The notes below the pieces were generated by a model, which was not told where the DNA came from, did not search any database, and saw nothing but the letters and a program-made list of their open reading frames with translations. DNA of 64,000 nt, taken from the NCBI RefSeq assembly GCF_000471905.2, contig NW_006499563.1, forward strand, positions 5,335,356-5,399,355. The letters run 5' to 3'. Position numbers and translations under genes: made by a program. The stretch is from Amborella trichopoda (taxonomy: Eukaryota; Streptophyta; Magnoliopsida; Amborellales; Amborellaceae). This document shows positions 22,610 through 33,635 of this stretch, piece by piece (the stretch's first letter is position 1; each line of letters begins with the position of its first letter).

Positions 22610-22970
22610 CGCTATTGGCCCTTCCCAACCAGTGCAGGGCAACTGATGCTGGGCTCTTCCTCTACATAGCCGGCGCTGCTCACATCTAACTGGCATTGGG
22701 CAACTTAACCGGTGCTGACCGCCTTCTCCTTCACAGCCGACGCTAAACAACCCAACCGACACTGGGCAACCGTCACTGGCCTCCTTCTCCTTCATAGCCG
22801 GCGCCAGACAACATAATCGACACTGGCCTCCTTCTCCTTCACAGCCGGCACTAGACAACCCAACTGTCACTAGGCAACCGATGCTGGGCTCTTTCTCCTT
22901 CACAACTGGTGCTAAACAAGCCAACCGATGCTGGCCTCTTCACTTAGCTCCAGCCAGTGTAACACAATCC
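22610..22970. repeat. CCGGCGCT-word array in F 5' LTR
   Basis: Counterpart of 15035-15415, with alternating ACAGCCGRCGCTARAC and CAACYGRYRCTGGGC words and CT-rich spacers. The two LTR copies are collinear but differ by small indels, as expected for unstable short repeats. Confidence 0.72.
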
Positions 22971-23051
22971 AACCGATGGCCACAACTTCTTTCCTCCTTG
23001 ACCCGCTATGCATTTTAACTGGCCGGCAAGAGTTTGGGTCGTCACACTAGA

Positions 23052-23973
23052 AGAATGGGAAGAAGGTGGTCAGGCCACAGCGGACGAACTCGAAGAAATA
23101 AATCTTGGAGATGAAGCAGATCCCAGAACCACTTTCATTTCAGCAAATATGTCTCTAAAAAAGAAAGAGGACTTCACTACTTTCTTGAGAGCAAACCATG
23201 AGGTGTTTGCTTAGCCTTACCATGAGATGCCCGAATTAGATCCTCAAGTAGCTATTCACAATCTCAGCATCAATCCGACTATCCAACCCATCAAACAAAA
23301 ATCGAGAAGGTTCAGGCCTGACCTCGAGATGCAGATAGACGCCGAGGTGACCAAACTCAAACTAACAGGCTTTATTCATGAAGTCAAGTACTCGAAATGG
23401 CTACTAAATGTTGTTCTAGTAAACAAGAAAAATGGTCAAATCATGGTTTGTATTGACTTCCACGACCTCAATACCGCCTGTCCCAAGGATGACTTCCCTT
23501 TTCCATTCACCGAGATGCTCATCGATTCAATGGCTCATTGTCAAATCTTTTCCTTCATGGACGGTTACTCCGGGCATAACCAGATAAGGATGGTGCCTGA
23601 AGATGAAGAAGCCACTGCATTCTTAATTCCGATAGGGGTCTTCTATTACACGATGATGCCTTTTGGATTAAAGAACGCTGGTGCCACATACCAGAGAGCA
23701 ATGACGACCATCTTCAAAGACATGATGCACAAAGAAGTGGAATGCTATGTAGATGATTTGTTGGTAGAATCTGAAGAGGCAGATGCTCACATGAGAGACC
23801 TTGAAAAGGTATTCGAGCGTTTGCGTCTTTATCAATTTAAAATGAACCCGCTAAAATGCACTTTCGACGTGCGCTCAAAATTCTTGGGGTTCATCGTCAG
23901 ACATCGAGGGCTTGAAGTTGAGCTAGTCAAGATCAAGGTAATCCAAGAAATGCCATCACCGACTACACTTTGA
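23052..23973 (+). pseudogene. reverse transcriptase of Tat-like element A
   Basis: Continues pol after the F insertion; one stop near 23212 separates a short lead (LRANHEVFA) from the main frame 23227-23973 (248 aa). Motifs in order: INPTIQPIKQKSRRF, then NKKNGQIMVCIDFHDLN, ACPKDDFPFPFTEMLID, motif A IFSFMDGYSGHNQI, PFGLKNAGATYQRAM, and the active site CYVDDLLVES followed by KFLGFIVRHRGLEV. The ACPKDDFPFP-type block is typical of plant Tat/Ogre RTs and distinct from the Tekay RT of F. The frame is intact through all catalytic residues, so this is A's best-preserved domain. Confidence 0.9.
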
Positions 23974-24555
23974 GAACTGCACTCCCTGCATGGCCAACTG
24001 GAATACATTCACAGGTTCATCTTGAACCTCTTAGGTCGCTGTAAACCCTTTACACACCTGTTAAAGAAAGATATCCCATTCATCTGGGATGAAGCATGTT
24101 AGGCAGCCCTTGACAACATCAAGCATTATGTACTCAACCCTCAAGTACTCTCTACACCAGTATTGGGAAAACCCCACTTTCTATACGTGATTGCTTTGGA
24201 CGAGTCAGTTGGAGCATTGTTGGTACAAAACAATGAAGAGGGAAAAGAGACTGCGTTATATTACCTCAGCCGCAGGATGCAAGGGGCCGACAAGAATTAT
24301 CCCCCAATTGAGAAGATTTTCTTGGCCCTGATCTTCGCAGTACAAAAACTCCGCCACTACTTGCTTGGTCACGAAGTTAAACTTATATCGAAAGCTGATC
24401 CTGTAAAGTTTCTCATGAAATGCTCATGTTTGTCGGGACTCCTTGCTAGGTGGGCATTATTGTTGATGGAGTTCGACATCATGTATGTCCCAAAGAAGGC
24501 CATCAAGGGCCAAGCCTTGGCTAACCTTCTTGCAGCACACCCCATGCTGACATAA
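23974..24555 (+). pseudogene. first RNase H of element A
   Basis: Begins after a stop at 23973, with EYIHRFILNLLGRCKPF and PFIWDEAC, another stop, then the 130-aa frame 24163-24555. That frame has ETALYYLSRRMQGADKNYP, the conserved IEKIFLALIFAVQKLRHYL helix and an SKADPVKFLM block, ending LARWALLLMEFDIMYV. The order matches the RNase H that follows RT in Tat elements. It would degrade template RNA after copying. Confidence 0.83.
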
Positions 24556-25000
24556 TCTCTATTATCAAGCGACCTCCTCGATGAAGAAGTATTTTGTACC
24601 ATGAGGCATAATATTAGGCCCTCATAATTGTGCTAGAGATAGCCTTCGACCTAGATTTGGGGCAACTCAAGATCTATGGTGACTCCGAGTTGGTTATCCA
24701 GTAACTCAAAGGGATCTATGATGTAAGGAAAGACACTCTCAAGCCTTATCATGATACTGCAAAATCGTATATGACCCAGTTTGAAGACGTATCCCTGAGT
24801 CACATCCATAAGAGGCTAAACTCGCAGGCTGATTCACTTGCGAAACTCCGCACTACAATCAAGTTGTCCTCATCAGGACCCACGCTTGTTTGGGTGATAG
24901 AATGGTGACACATCGAACTAAGAACCGAGGTCGATGTGGATGACGAGGGAAATATCTTCCCCGAGTGCCCTCCTTATCCATTTGTGGCACTTTTATCAGC
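24556..25000 (+). pseudogene. second (archaeal-like) RNase H of element A, partial
   Basis: Tat-lineage elements carry an extra RNase H between the first one and integrase. Its C-terminal half is visible: LGQLKIYGDSELVIQ, a stop, KDTLKPYHDTA, SLSHIHKRLNSQADSLAKL and then WVIEW. The GDSELVI and NSQADSLA blocks are diagnostic. The N-terminal strand with the first catalytic Asp is not visible between 24556 and 24640, and there are at least two stops, so the domain is dead. Confidence 0.75.
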
Positions 25001-26330
25001 CAAAGAAGTAATCAAGACTGAACAAGGAATAACATAGAGTCAAGGAGCTAAGAACAAGAATTCTTGGACCCAATATGCACAGAAATTGAGCAGGTAGAAG
25101 ATTGGAGAGAGCCCATCAGTAGTTTCCTAAAACATGGTAGGCTCTCAGAAGATTGTGCCGAACACAACAGCATACGTTGAATGTCCAACCAAGTATACCC
25201 TCCTTGAAGGAGATGCTCTCTTCAGATGGTCGTTTGAGGGAATTCTTCTGAGATGTGTGGACATCCAAGAAGCAAACAAGGTGTTAGAAGAAGTACACTC
25301 AATCATTTGTGGACTACACCAGTTTGGACCTAAGCTCTATGAATGAATACGCAGGTTGGCATACTATTGGCCTTTCATGATCTTCAATTCCTTAAGCTAC
25401 GCTAAAAAGTGCCAAGTATGATAAATGCACTCCAGCTTGGTTCACCAGCCTCTAGATCCCTTACACCCTACAGTTGCATCATGACCCGTCTCACAATGGG
25501 GTATGGACATCGTAGGGCCTATTGACCCTCCTTCCGCAACGGGCCATGTTTTTATCCTCGCTGTAATAGATTATTTCTCTAAGTGGGCTGAATTGGTTCC
25601 CCTCAAGAAGGTTCCTGGGACAACGATGGCCTACTTTGTTCAACATCATATCATATATCGCTTCGGAGTGCTCGACCGGATTATATCTGACAACGGTCCT
25701 CAATTTAGGAGTCATCACATCGATCCCTTAGTTAACCAATTGGGTTTCGAATGGAGGTACTTGACTATGTACCACCCTCAGGCGAATGGATTAGCTGAGG
25801 TTTTCAATTAGACTCTGTGTTTTAAGAAAGTCATTATAAAAAACAAGGAAGAAATGGCATCAGAAGCTTCCCGAAGCACTGTGGGCTTATCGTACTACTA
25901 CGTGAAATGTTACTGATTCCACTCCTTATTCTCTGGTCTATGGGGGTGAAGCAGTTTTACCTCTGCGAGTCGCTATTCACCAAGGAATAACAAAAGATGA
26001 GAGTCAAGCTTCGGTATTAAGAATTGGATGCACTCTATGGAAAGAGGCTAAAAGCTCAATAGAACCTTGAGCTCAACCAAGGGAGAATGAAGAGGGCTTT
26101 GATAAGTGTGTCAGGATCGGCTCATTCACCCGTGGTGATCTAGTCTTAGTTGTTAAGAGGCCTATTGTTATGCATGGCCGACATAAAGGGAAGTTTGAGC
26201 CTAAGTGGTAAGGTCCCTTTATAGTAAAAAAGGTCTCGCCCAACGAAGCCTACCTACTGGCACATCATGGATGAGGGGAAGCAATGCCCCCGATCAATGG
26301 ACAATACTTAAAGAAGTACTATCCATGATG
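25001..26330 (+). pseudogene. integrase of element A
   Basis: Zinc-binding N-terminus at 25290-25421 (EVHSIICGLHQFGPKLYE, then LAYYWPFMIF, AKKCQV); the second cysteine is lost to a stop. Core at 25503-25811: MDIVGPIDPPSATGH supplies the first Asp, SDNGPQF the second, and GLAEVFN the Glu, with exactly 35 residues between second Asp and Glu (DD35E). The C-terminal fragment at 26205-26330 has SPNEAYL and ends NGQYLKKYYP, the usual end of Tat pol. Stops and frame changes lie between 25811 and 26205. Confidence 0.85.
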
Positions 26331-26990
26331 CGCACTGAAAAGAAGGGGACTCAATGCAAAAATAAGCAAGATAGTCCAAACAAATTCTAACTCTTTTTAT
26401 TGCAGTAAAAATGAGTTACAATTTACAAAGAAGCCCATTATTAGGAAGGTTACAAGTCTCTCGCATCTAAGGATAAGAGGACAGTTACAAACCAAAACTT
26501 GTAGTTCCGCTTCTAAGGATAAGAGGACGATAGGCCAAAACAAGTGGATGCCCCATGGTAAAGATGCAAACCTGCCAAAGAAAGGCCCTTCTCATAAAGA
26601 AGAAGCGAAACCACTTGGGGAGTTAGCTTTAATTCATTTGAGGAGTAAGAGGATGGTTACGGACCAAAAGACGAAGTGAAACCATGCCAAGAAGTTAGCT
26701 TCAGTCCATCCGACGTGTATATCAAACATACAAGCCATCTATCTCACCTGACCTGTACATCAAACATACAATGTAGGATTCATTTGACGTGTAATCAAAC
26801 ATACAAAGTAGGCTAGACCTGGCGAGGAACTTTCCTATGATGGAAAGCATACCATGTTCACAGTGGATGCCCTTCCACATAACAACTGTTGTGCTAGAGA
26901 ATTTGGCTTCCAACAGAGTGCATAGCTCATCACCGAACATCGCAAATCCTACAGGTGACTTACCACCACATGCAAGCATTACTCTTCACA
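26331..26990 (+). other. start of 3' non-coding region of A
   Basis: No ORF or domain. Two loosely repeated blocks contain GGATAAGAGGACRRTTACRRACCAAAA (26460-26540, 26640-26680; here in two parts of a degenerate unit). In element C the equivalent position holds a long antisense ORF (57063-59813 on the opposite strand). Here that ORF is absent, by deletion or because A belongs to a subfamily without it. Confidence 0.55.
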
Positions 26991-26999
26991 TCATGCCAG

Positions 27000-27250
27000 G
27001 CCACATTGCTGATGAGAGCCGTCTGAAGTCAGCGCTGACTGTATCTCGCCAGGCTAATGCCGGCTGAACTCCTAATGTTGGTTTCCTTTCTTGAGGATCA
27101 ACAATGGTTGTCTCATTGCCGATTACGCTTCTAAACCATGAGTGCCGGTTGCCCCAGTGCCAACTGCACTTCTGTTAGCGTCGGTTGCCCCAGTGTCAGT
27201 TGTACTTCTGTTAGCGCCGGACCTATCGTGATTGTTCGCTTCCTGAGATT
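27000..27250 (+). repeat. degenerate GCCGGTTG-word cluster (A 3' region)
   Basis: Spaced copies of AGTGCCGGTTGCCCCAGTG and TTAGCGTCGGTTG-type words with CACTTCTGT spacers. They are the sense-strand form of the ACAGCCGGTGCTAAGC words in C (56700-57010), and relate to the U5 hairpin arms. Confidence 0.6.
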
Positions 27251-27978
27251 CCTCTTTTTTAGGGCCTAAGTTTCCACACCCCCCTTAATGGTCACATGGT
27301 ACGGGTGACGGTACACCTTCCCCATGATGGTTCACCTCCTGCAACCATACACCTTCCACGATGGTCCACCTCTTGTGACCATTCGTCTCCCCCCGAAACT
27401 CCCCTTTCATTCTTGAAAAACCTCTGCAACACCGCTAACAAGGCCGGTACGTCACCAGAACCTCATCGAAACTTCTGCAAACTTGCCCTAAGTCCTTGGG
27501 AACCTCTACGAAATCCCAACAACGCTGGAAAACTCACTTAGAGAAATGCCTCCGCCGTGTTTTGGCCGGCAGGTCACCAAAACCTCTGTAAAGTTACCAC
27601 AACCCCTGGGAAATCCCTTAAAACTCCAAATAAAACCTTTCAAAACGTCTGAAAATGCTCACTGCTGCATTTCCTGCCTCATCTACCCTTAAAAATACTA
27701 AGGCCAGAGCTCTTCCCTCCACCGAAAAGCGCTATGTGCTAAAAACTCTCTCTGCAACTTCACCAAAATCTTGGCAAAAGTCTGCCTGCCGAAGGCCCTC
27801 CCTGCAAAACCACCGGGAATCCCACTCTTTGCCGAAAACCTTCCTTGTAAAACTTTTGTTGGAGTCCCACTTCTTGCCGAAACTTCAATCTGGCACCGTC
27901 TCCTCACTGTTAAAGAAATGTTTATCTATTTTTTTTTTCACCCTTGGTGAAAGGTAAAGAAAATGAGACTTTACCCCC

Positions 27979-27986
27979 TTATATAG
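27979..27986 (-). promoter_or_regulatory. antisense TATA box in A 3' region
   Basis: On the minus strand the sequence is CTATATAAGGGGGTAAAGTC. Element C has CTATATAAAGGGGTAAACCC in the same relative place (56084-56103), about 960 bases before its antisense ORF. Conservation between two diverged copies supports a real antisense promoter. In A the ORF it would drive is missing. Confidence 0.55.
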
Positions 27987-28084
27987 ACCACACTACCCTC
28001 AAATACCCCTCACAAACTGTGAATTCTAGAAGCCAAGCTAAAATGAGCTAGGTCGGGCTTTGACTCAAGGCCTTAGGTAATTCT

Positions 28085-28310
28085 CATCAACCATGCCCAG
28101 TGTCAGCTACTCAGTTGACTTGGCATTAGGTGAATTTCAATCAACCCTAGCACCAGTTGACTTAACGTCGGTTGTGTTCAAACGATATCACGGGTCGTTC
28201 ATAACGCCAGTTGAGTTTTTAACAAGCCAACACCGGTTGTGTTTTTAAGAACTCAGCGCAGATTGAACACTCGAAAGAAACAATTATTGCTACACTTGGT
28301 GCCGATTGTA
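28085..28310 (+). repeat. second GCACCGRTTG-word cluster (A 3' region)
   Basis: About seven copies of words like CTAGCACCAGTTGACTT, ACGTCGGTTGTGTT, CAACACCGGTTGTGTTTTT and GGTGCCGATTGTATTTC. The last two match the right arm plus T-run of the U5 units (GCACCGACTGTGTTTTC) in the same orientation, linking the two arrays. Confidence 0.65.
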
Positions 28311-28359
28311 TTTCAAGCCTTCTACTGTCACCTATTTCCAGCTGAAGCCTTGTGTGTCC

Positions 28360-28800
28360 TGTCCTCCCCAGTGGAGTTGTACTTAGGCCGTTGCCCCCAA
28401 GCTGTGAGCTATCATCCCCAATGGAGGTAGGAGCGGGCCACTGTCCCTCATCCCCCAGTAGGAGCCACACCCATATTGTAGCGCATTATCTTCAGTGGAG
28501 TTAGGGTCATTCTTACCTCTTCAATTCCCAGTGGATCTGTTTCACACCAAGCTATCTTATCCCCAGGGAGTCGGGTTACCTGTCATAAGCCAATTCTCCA
28601 TAGAGTCTCATCTTTCAACCGAGGGAGTAAGCTTGCCCTCCTAATCCCCAGTGAACTCCGCTTCTGTTCGCCATCCCTCATTGGGCCACCATCTCCATCT
28701 GAACCCTCTAGTTGTGTATGGCCTTAACCATTTTATCTCCAGGGAGTTAGATTTCCACCCACAGACCTATTCCCCATGGAGCTTTACCTACATGGCGACC
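28360..28800 (+). repeat. array with core antisense to the primer-binding site (A)
   Basis: About ten degenerate units of 35-50 bp, each centred on CCCCAGTGGAGT or a variant. TCCCCAGTGGAGT at 28365-28377 is the exact reverse complement of 13 bases of A's primer site (8301-8313). Others include ATCCCCAATGGAGG, TTATCCCCAGGGAGTC and TTCCCCATGGAGC. Two further units, ~39 bp apart, are at 29378-29465 with a TTTCATCATCTTACATCA spacer. Confidence 0.75.
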
Positions 28801-29330
28801 CACACAATGGTCTAGTTCTACGACCCTAAGACTGCATGGTCCAAACTATATGACCTTAAACTGTAGCGAAGGTCTAGTTGCACGACCTTAAATTGCATGG
28901 TCCTAATTGTATGACTCTAAACTGCATAACCACGATCCAAACCATACAACCTTAAAATGTAGCGGAGGTCTAGTTGCACGACCTTAAATTGTATGGTCCT
29001 AGTTGTATGACTTTAAATTGCATAACTATGATCCAAACTATATGACCTTAAACTGTAGCAGAGCTCTAGTTGCATGACCTTAAACTGCCAGGTCTTAGTT
29101 GCATGACTCTAAACTGCATAACCATGGTTCAAACTATATGACCTTAAGGTGGAGGTTTAGTTGCACGACCTTAAACTCAATGGTCCTAGCTGTATGAATT
29201 TAACCTGCATAACCACGGTCCAGTTGTATGACCTTAAACCATAGTGCACGTCCTGGCTGCATGACGATAAACTGCTTTGCACAGGTCCTAAAGGTATGAC
29301 CTTTAAAACTAGCCCCCACATACACGCACA
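28800..29330 (+). repeat. GGTC...GACC tandem array (A 3' region)
   Basis: About 18 units of ~22-30 bp alternating GCATGGTCCTAGTTGTATG, ACCTTAAACTGCATAACC and AAACTATATGACCTTAAACT. Most units have GGTC and GACC separated by ~10 bases, giving a small inverted repeat. A short outlier is at 29660-29740. The array reappears inverted in C at 54840-55215. Confidence 0.8.
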
Positions 29331-29799
29331 TGCCTTTACGTGCACTTTCACGCACGCCTTCCTTAACCTACTTGTGCTACCTCCCCAGTGAGTTCATTTC
29401 TTTCATCATCTTACATCATTCCCCAGTGAGTTCATTCCTTTCATCATCTTACATCATTCCTCAGTGAGTCTCACTCGCTTCACAAAACGCTGAACCATCC
29501 CACCATCCATACTCGTTGTAAGTTAATGGGTCACCATCGTCCATTCACATTTCATACATCATCCATCTGTCATAGGTAGCCTCAAACCATTTCCCCAAGT
29601 GAGTCAAACCACCACCATACTCACTCCATGGCCTCTACAGACTGCCATCCATCTCCATTACGATCCAGTTGTATGACCTTAAACCATAGTGCACATCCAT
29701 GCCGCATGACGTTAAACTGTTTTGCATAGGTCTCGGAGGCATGACCTAAAACACGCCTTCACAAAAAAAAAAAGAACAAATAACGGGCATAGTGTATAC

Positions 29800-29970
29800 T
29801 TGAACAAGGGAATGTCATGAGTAAAAATGACGAATGGGCATGGTCATGAAACCATGAGTAAAGGAGATCCGTGAGTAAAACAAAAACGGGCACGGTGAAA
29901 ATTCGAAAGGGCATCGTGAGTAAAAATGGATGAAAAGGGTGGACATAGTCGAAAGGTTATGGGTAAAAGA
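29800..29970 (+). repeat. CATGGT-hairpin short repeat (A 3' region)
   Basis: Four to five units containing GGGCATGGTCATGAAACC then ATGAGTAAAAG. The best copy, from 29838, has perfect arms CATGGT / ACCATG around the loop CATGAA. The counterpart in C is at 54240-54430 in reverse orientation. Confidence 0.65.
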
Positions 29971-30322
29971 GCCCCAAAATAAATATAAGTTAGTGAAAAC
30001 CATCTCTACGACGCCTCTTCCCAAGTTCAAGCGAAAATCTACAAAGGAGGCTTGGACCAATAAACAGGTTGATGTAGCACTCGTCTCAACAGACGGCTTC
30101 AGCCATCACTCAAAAAGAAGAAAATCCTTGGTGTCATCATGCCAGGACTCCAAAAATATGAGCTTCAAGGAAAAGATTTCGACAGCCTGAGTCTACTTGA
30201 AAAAATGAATTGGAAGACAGAAGACTCGCCAAGATGGCAAGACAAGTCTCATGAGGAAGAAAATTATTCCCACAAGGTTACAAATACACTTCTAAGATTT
30301 CAGAGATGCCCCAAGGAAGCTA

Positions 30323-30574
30323 AGTCAACCATGACTTTGGAGCGGCAATTCAGATAATTATCATAGCTGCACAATAATGGGTAAGGGTGGTTGTACTCAA
30401 AGTGGTTATCTCGACAAACCGAGGTACCCTACTCTCCAAGGAATAACTGGTCAGTCATAACTTTGGTGCTGCAATCAGATGATTGTCGTAGCTGCAATGC
30501 AGTGGGTAGGGGTGGTTGTAGTCAAAGTGGTTATCTCGATAAATTGAGGTACCCTACTTGCCAAGGAATGACAG
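30323..30574 (+). repeat. two-copy 126-bp tandem repeat near 3' LTR (A)
   Basis: Two adjacent imperfect copies share GACTTTGG, GGGTGGTTGTAGTCAAAGTG, GTTATCTCGATAAA and GAGGTACCCTACTCTCCAAGG-like blocks. C carries the same segment, also twice, but with a 217-base period (53691 and 53908), so the two duplications differ in extent. Confidence 0.8.
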
Positions 30575-32313
30575 ATGCACGAAGCAGACGACACCGACGC
30601 AAGGTCTTTCAGCATACCATTCAATTAGTTCTCAAAAAGTGGCACAACACTAGAGGATATACACAAAACCGAAACCAAATGGGAACAATGCCCTTCGACA
30701 TGGCACTCAATTCTCAGACGGGCCTGATTCTGACTGATGAGCTCCGTACAAAATCATCAGCTTCAGAATTGCCAATAGTCCGCACGAGGGTGAGGACTTC
30801 GATAAGATCCCTAAAAAAAGTCTCTTCTCCCCCTAAAGTCTCCACGGACGGACCTGCGAACAATTACGTCTGAACATCCTAGTTACACCATTATGTGAAT
30901 CTCCTCGGTGTTCATGTGGTCCTGTGGCTAGGAAGAAAAAAAGTAAAATCGAAGGAAATTTTACAAATGATTGTTCTTCTCCCTTCTTTTGAAGCACAAC
31001 ATTCGATGGGGCAAGCTGTTTGAACATATTTTTTAGCACCTTAGTCCCTGATAGGAAGCAGATCAATAAAGCTTACGAAACAGTGGAAATTCCTGATAGT
31101 CTCAGAAATGGCCCCAGAATTGGTCAAAATCTTCATCAGCACTTCACAATACCACCTGCCAAGTTTCATCGCTATCAGACATGTCTAAAGCAGTGAATAC
31201 AAAGAAACAATTTCAGCGAAATCAGTCTCTACCACTCTGAAATGGACCTGTAACTAGAGTCTACTTTTGGTGCATCAAATAGCTATGGAATCACTGCCAT
31301 TAGATCGGGCACAGTAAAAAACCCCTATGAGTCATGTTTCGGCTTAATCGGGCACTCCAAGACAAAGTTATGGGTAAAATATCAAAAATAGGTGAGTCAC
31401 AAACTATTCTTGTGTGGTGTCACTCCATCAAAACACCACTAAAGGTGGCTATTTTTATAGCCACGAGCAGTCACTTTCGGAGCCTATATCTCACTCGTTC
31501 CAAGTTGGATCGCTCTCAAATTTGGTGAGAGTGTTCGTCTCAACAAGACGAGAAATTCGATATGTGGTACGCCCCTTGACGACACCCGAGCACAGAGAAA
31601 AACTAAATGAAAGTCACTAATTCGTGAAGGAAGTTGAAGAAAATTTAACAGCAGCATGGGTCGTTCGAGCAGAAAGATCATGACGCTCGCATACTCAATC
31701 GGAACGAAACCAATTGAATTATGTCTGTGAGATCCAAGGCTATCTTTGATTCAAACCTCATGTATGATGAATGGTTTGATTCACACACGAAGGCACCAAA
31801 GCTGCTGTAAATTCTGGCCGCCGAATTTCAAGATTTCGGTCAAAAACTCAAGATGACAAAATCTTCATCCAGACACAAAATCAAGCTACGTTTATTGCAA
31901 CGTGACCGTGACAGAATGCTCAATGTGATTGATTGAAGAAATCACAAAAACATCAAGGAATAAGTGCACTATCGATCCGAAGTTTTCAAGATTCATCCAA
32001 AATTCAAGTCTCATGATTGTGACTCAAAGACGTGATCCATGGCTTGAAGTTGGTATCAAAATGATCGCCATGCTGAGCTCTATAAGAAAACAATAATATT
32101 TCGATCAAATGGGCATCAAAATGAGGGCCAGCGAAGGAAGATCACACAAGTTCTCGGGCAGCAGCAGGGGCTGTTCTGAAACTCCCCACATTGTTATACA
32201 GGGGCAAAACAGTCCGTTTGCACCCATTTTAGAATTTTTTTAAATTAAATTAAATTATAATTATCTTCAATTCTACCTAGGTTTTAGGCGTACACCCACT
32301 TTTTAGCCCAACT

Positions 32314-32322
32314 CTATATAAA
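32314..32322 (+). promoter_or_regulatory. LTR TATA box (element A, 3' LTR)
   Basis: CTATATAAA in the same context as 6236 (CCCAACTCTATATAAAC). A promoter here would direct transcripts into G's LTR. Confidence 0.7.
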
Positions 32323-32650
32323 CATGCAAAGCTAAATTGTAAGGACCTTCAGTTCATTTTTCATTGATTCAATAAAATTTCCATTCTTGCTGAAGTTCTT
32401 GGGTACGTCTTGGAGAGAGAGAGAGAGGAGAGAGAAGAAAAGGGTCGATACCCTTCGAGCTGGTAACTTTCTCTCTCCTCTGCTCTTTCTCTCTTCTCCC
32501 CTCTATCTCTTTCTCTCTCCTCCCTTTATCTTGCCTCTATCTCGTTCTCTCTCCTCCCCTCTATATCACCTCTATCTCTTTCTCTCTCCTCCCCTCTATC
32601 TCACCTCTATCTTTATCTCTCTTCTTCTCGTCTCTATCTCCTTCTCTTTT

Positions 32651-33635
32651 GAAGCTAGTCGATGAAGTTTAGGACCAGTTGGATTTCTCTCTCTCCTTCT
32701 CTTTTGAAGCTAGTCGGTGAAGTCTAGCATCAGTTGGATTTCTCTCTCTCCTTCTCTTTTGAAGCCAATCTACGATGCCTAGTGCCGATTTGATTCTCTT
32801 TCTCCTTTTCTGTCACAATCGGTGAAGCCTAGTATTGGCTCGATCTCTCTCTCTTACTTCTCTTCCATCACAATCGACGTAAGCCTAGCGTTGGCTAGGT
32901 CTCTCCTTCTCTTTTCTCCTCACAGTCGGTGAAGCCTAGTGACAACTGCATTTTCTCTCTCTTCTCCTTTTAGTCGACGAAGCTTTGCACTAACTGTGTT
33001 TTCTCTCTCTGATCCTCATAATCAGTGAAGCCTAGCACCGATTGCATTTTCTCTCTCTTCTCCTCATAGTTGGAGAAGCCTAGCGCTGACTACATTGTCT
33101 CTCTCTTCTTTTGACAGTCGATGAAGTCTAATGCTAACTGTATTTTGTCTCTTTTCTTCTGGTGGTAAAGCCTAACATCGATTGTATTTTCTCTCTCTTC
33201 TTCTAGCATTCAATGAACCTTAAGATCGACTGTATTTTCTCTCTCTTCATCTAACAGTCGATGAAGCCTAATGCTGACTGTGTTTTCTCTCTCTTCTTTT
33301 GACAGTCAGTGAAGCCTAGTGCCGACTATGTTTCTCTCTCTTCTTCTAACACAGTCGGTGAAGATTAACACTGACTGCATTTTCTCTCTCTTCTTCTAAC
33401 ACAATCGATGAGGCCTAGTACCGATTGTATTTTCTCTCTTCTTCTGATATAGTCGGTGAAGCCTAGCGCCGATTATATTTTTTCTCTCTTCTTCAGGCAC
33501 AGTTGACAAAGCCTAGCACCGATTACGTCTTCTCTCTCCTCTCTTCTGTATAACACAGTCGGTGAAGCATAGCGCCTACAACATTTTATCTCTCTTCCTT
33601 CTAATATAGCCGACAATGCTTAGCACCGATTGTTT
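32651..33635 (+). repeat. inverted-repeat array in U5 (A, 3' LTR)
   Basis: About 20 units matching 6575-7500 in layout (hairpin arms around AAGCCTAG, then CT spacer). Unit by unit the two LTRs differ in arm sequence, and at least one unit here has lost its left arm (near 33165, TGGTGGTAAAGCCTAACATC). Confidence 0.87.
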
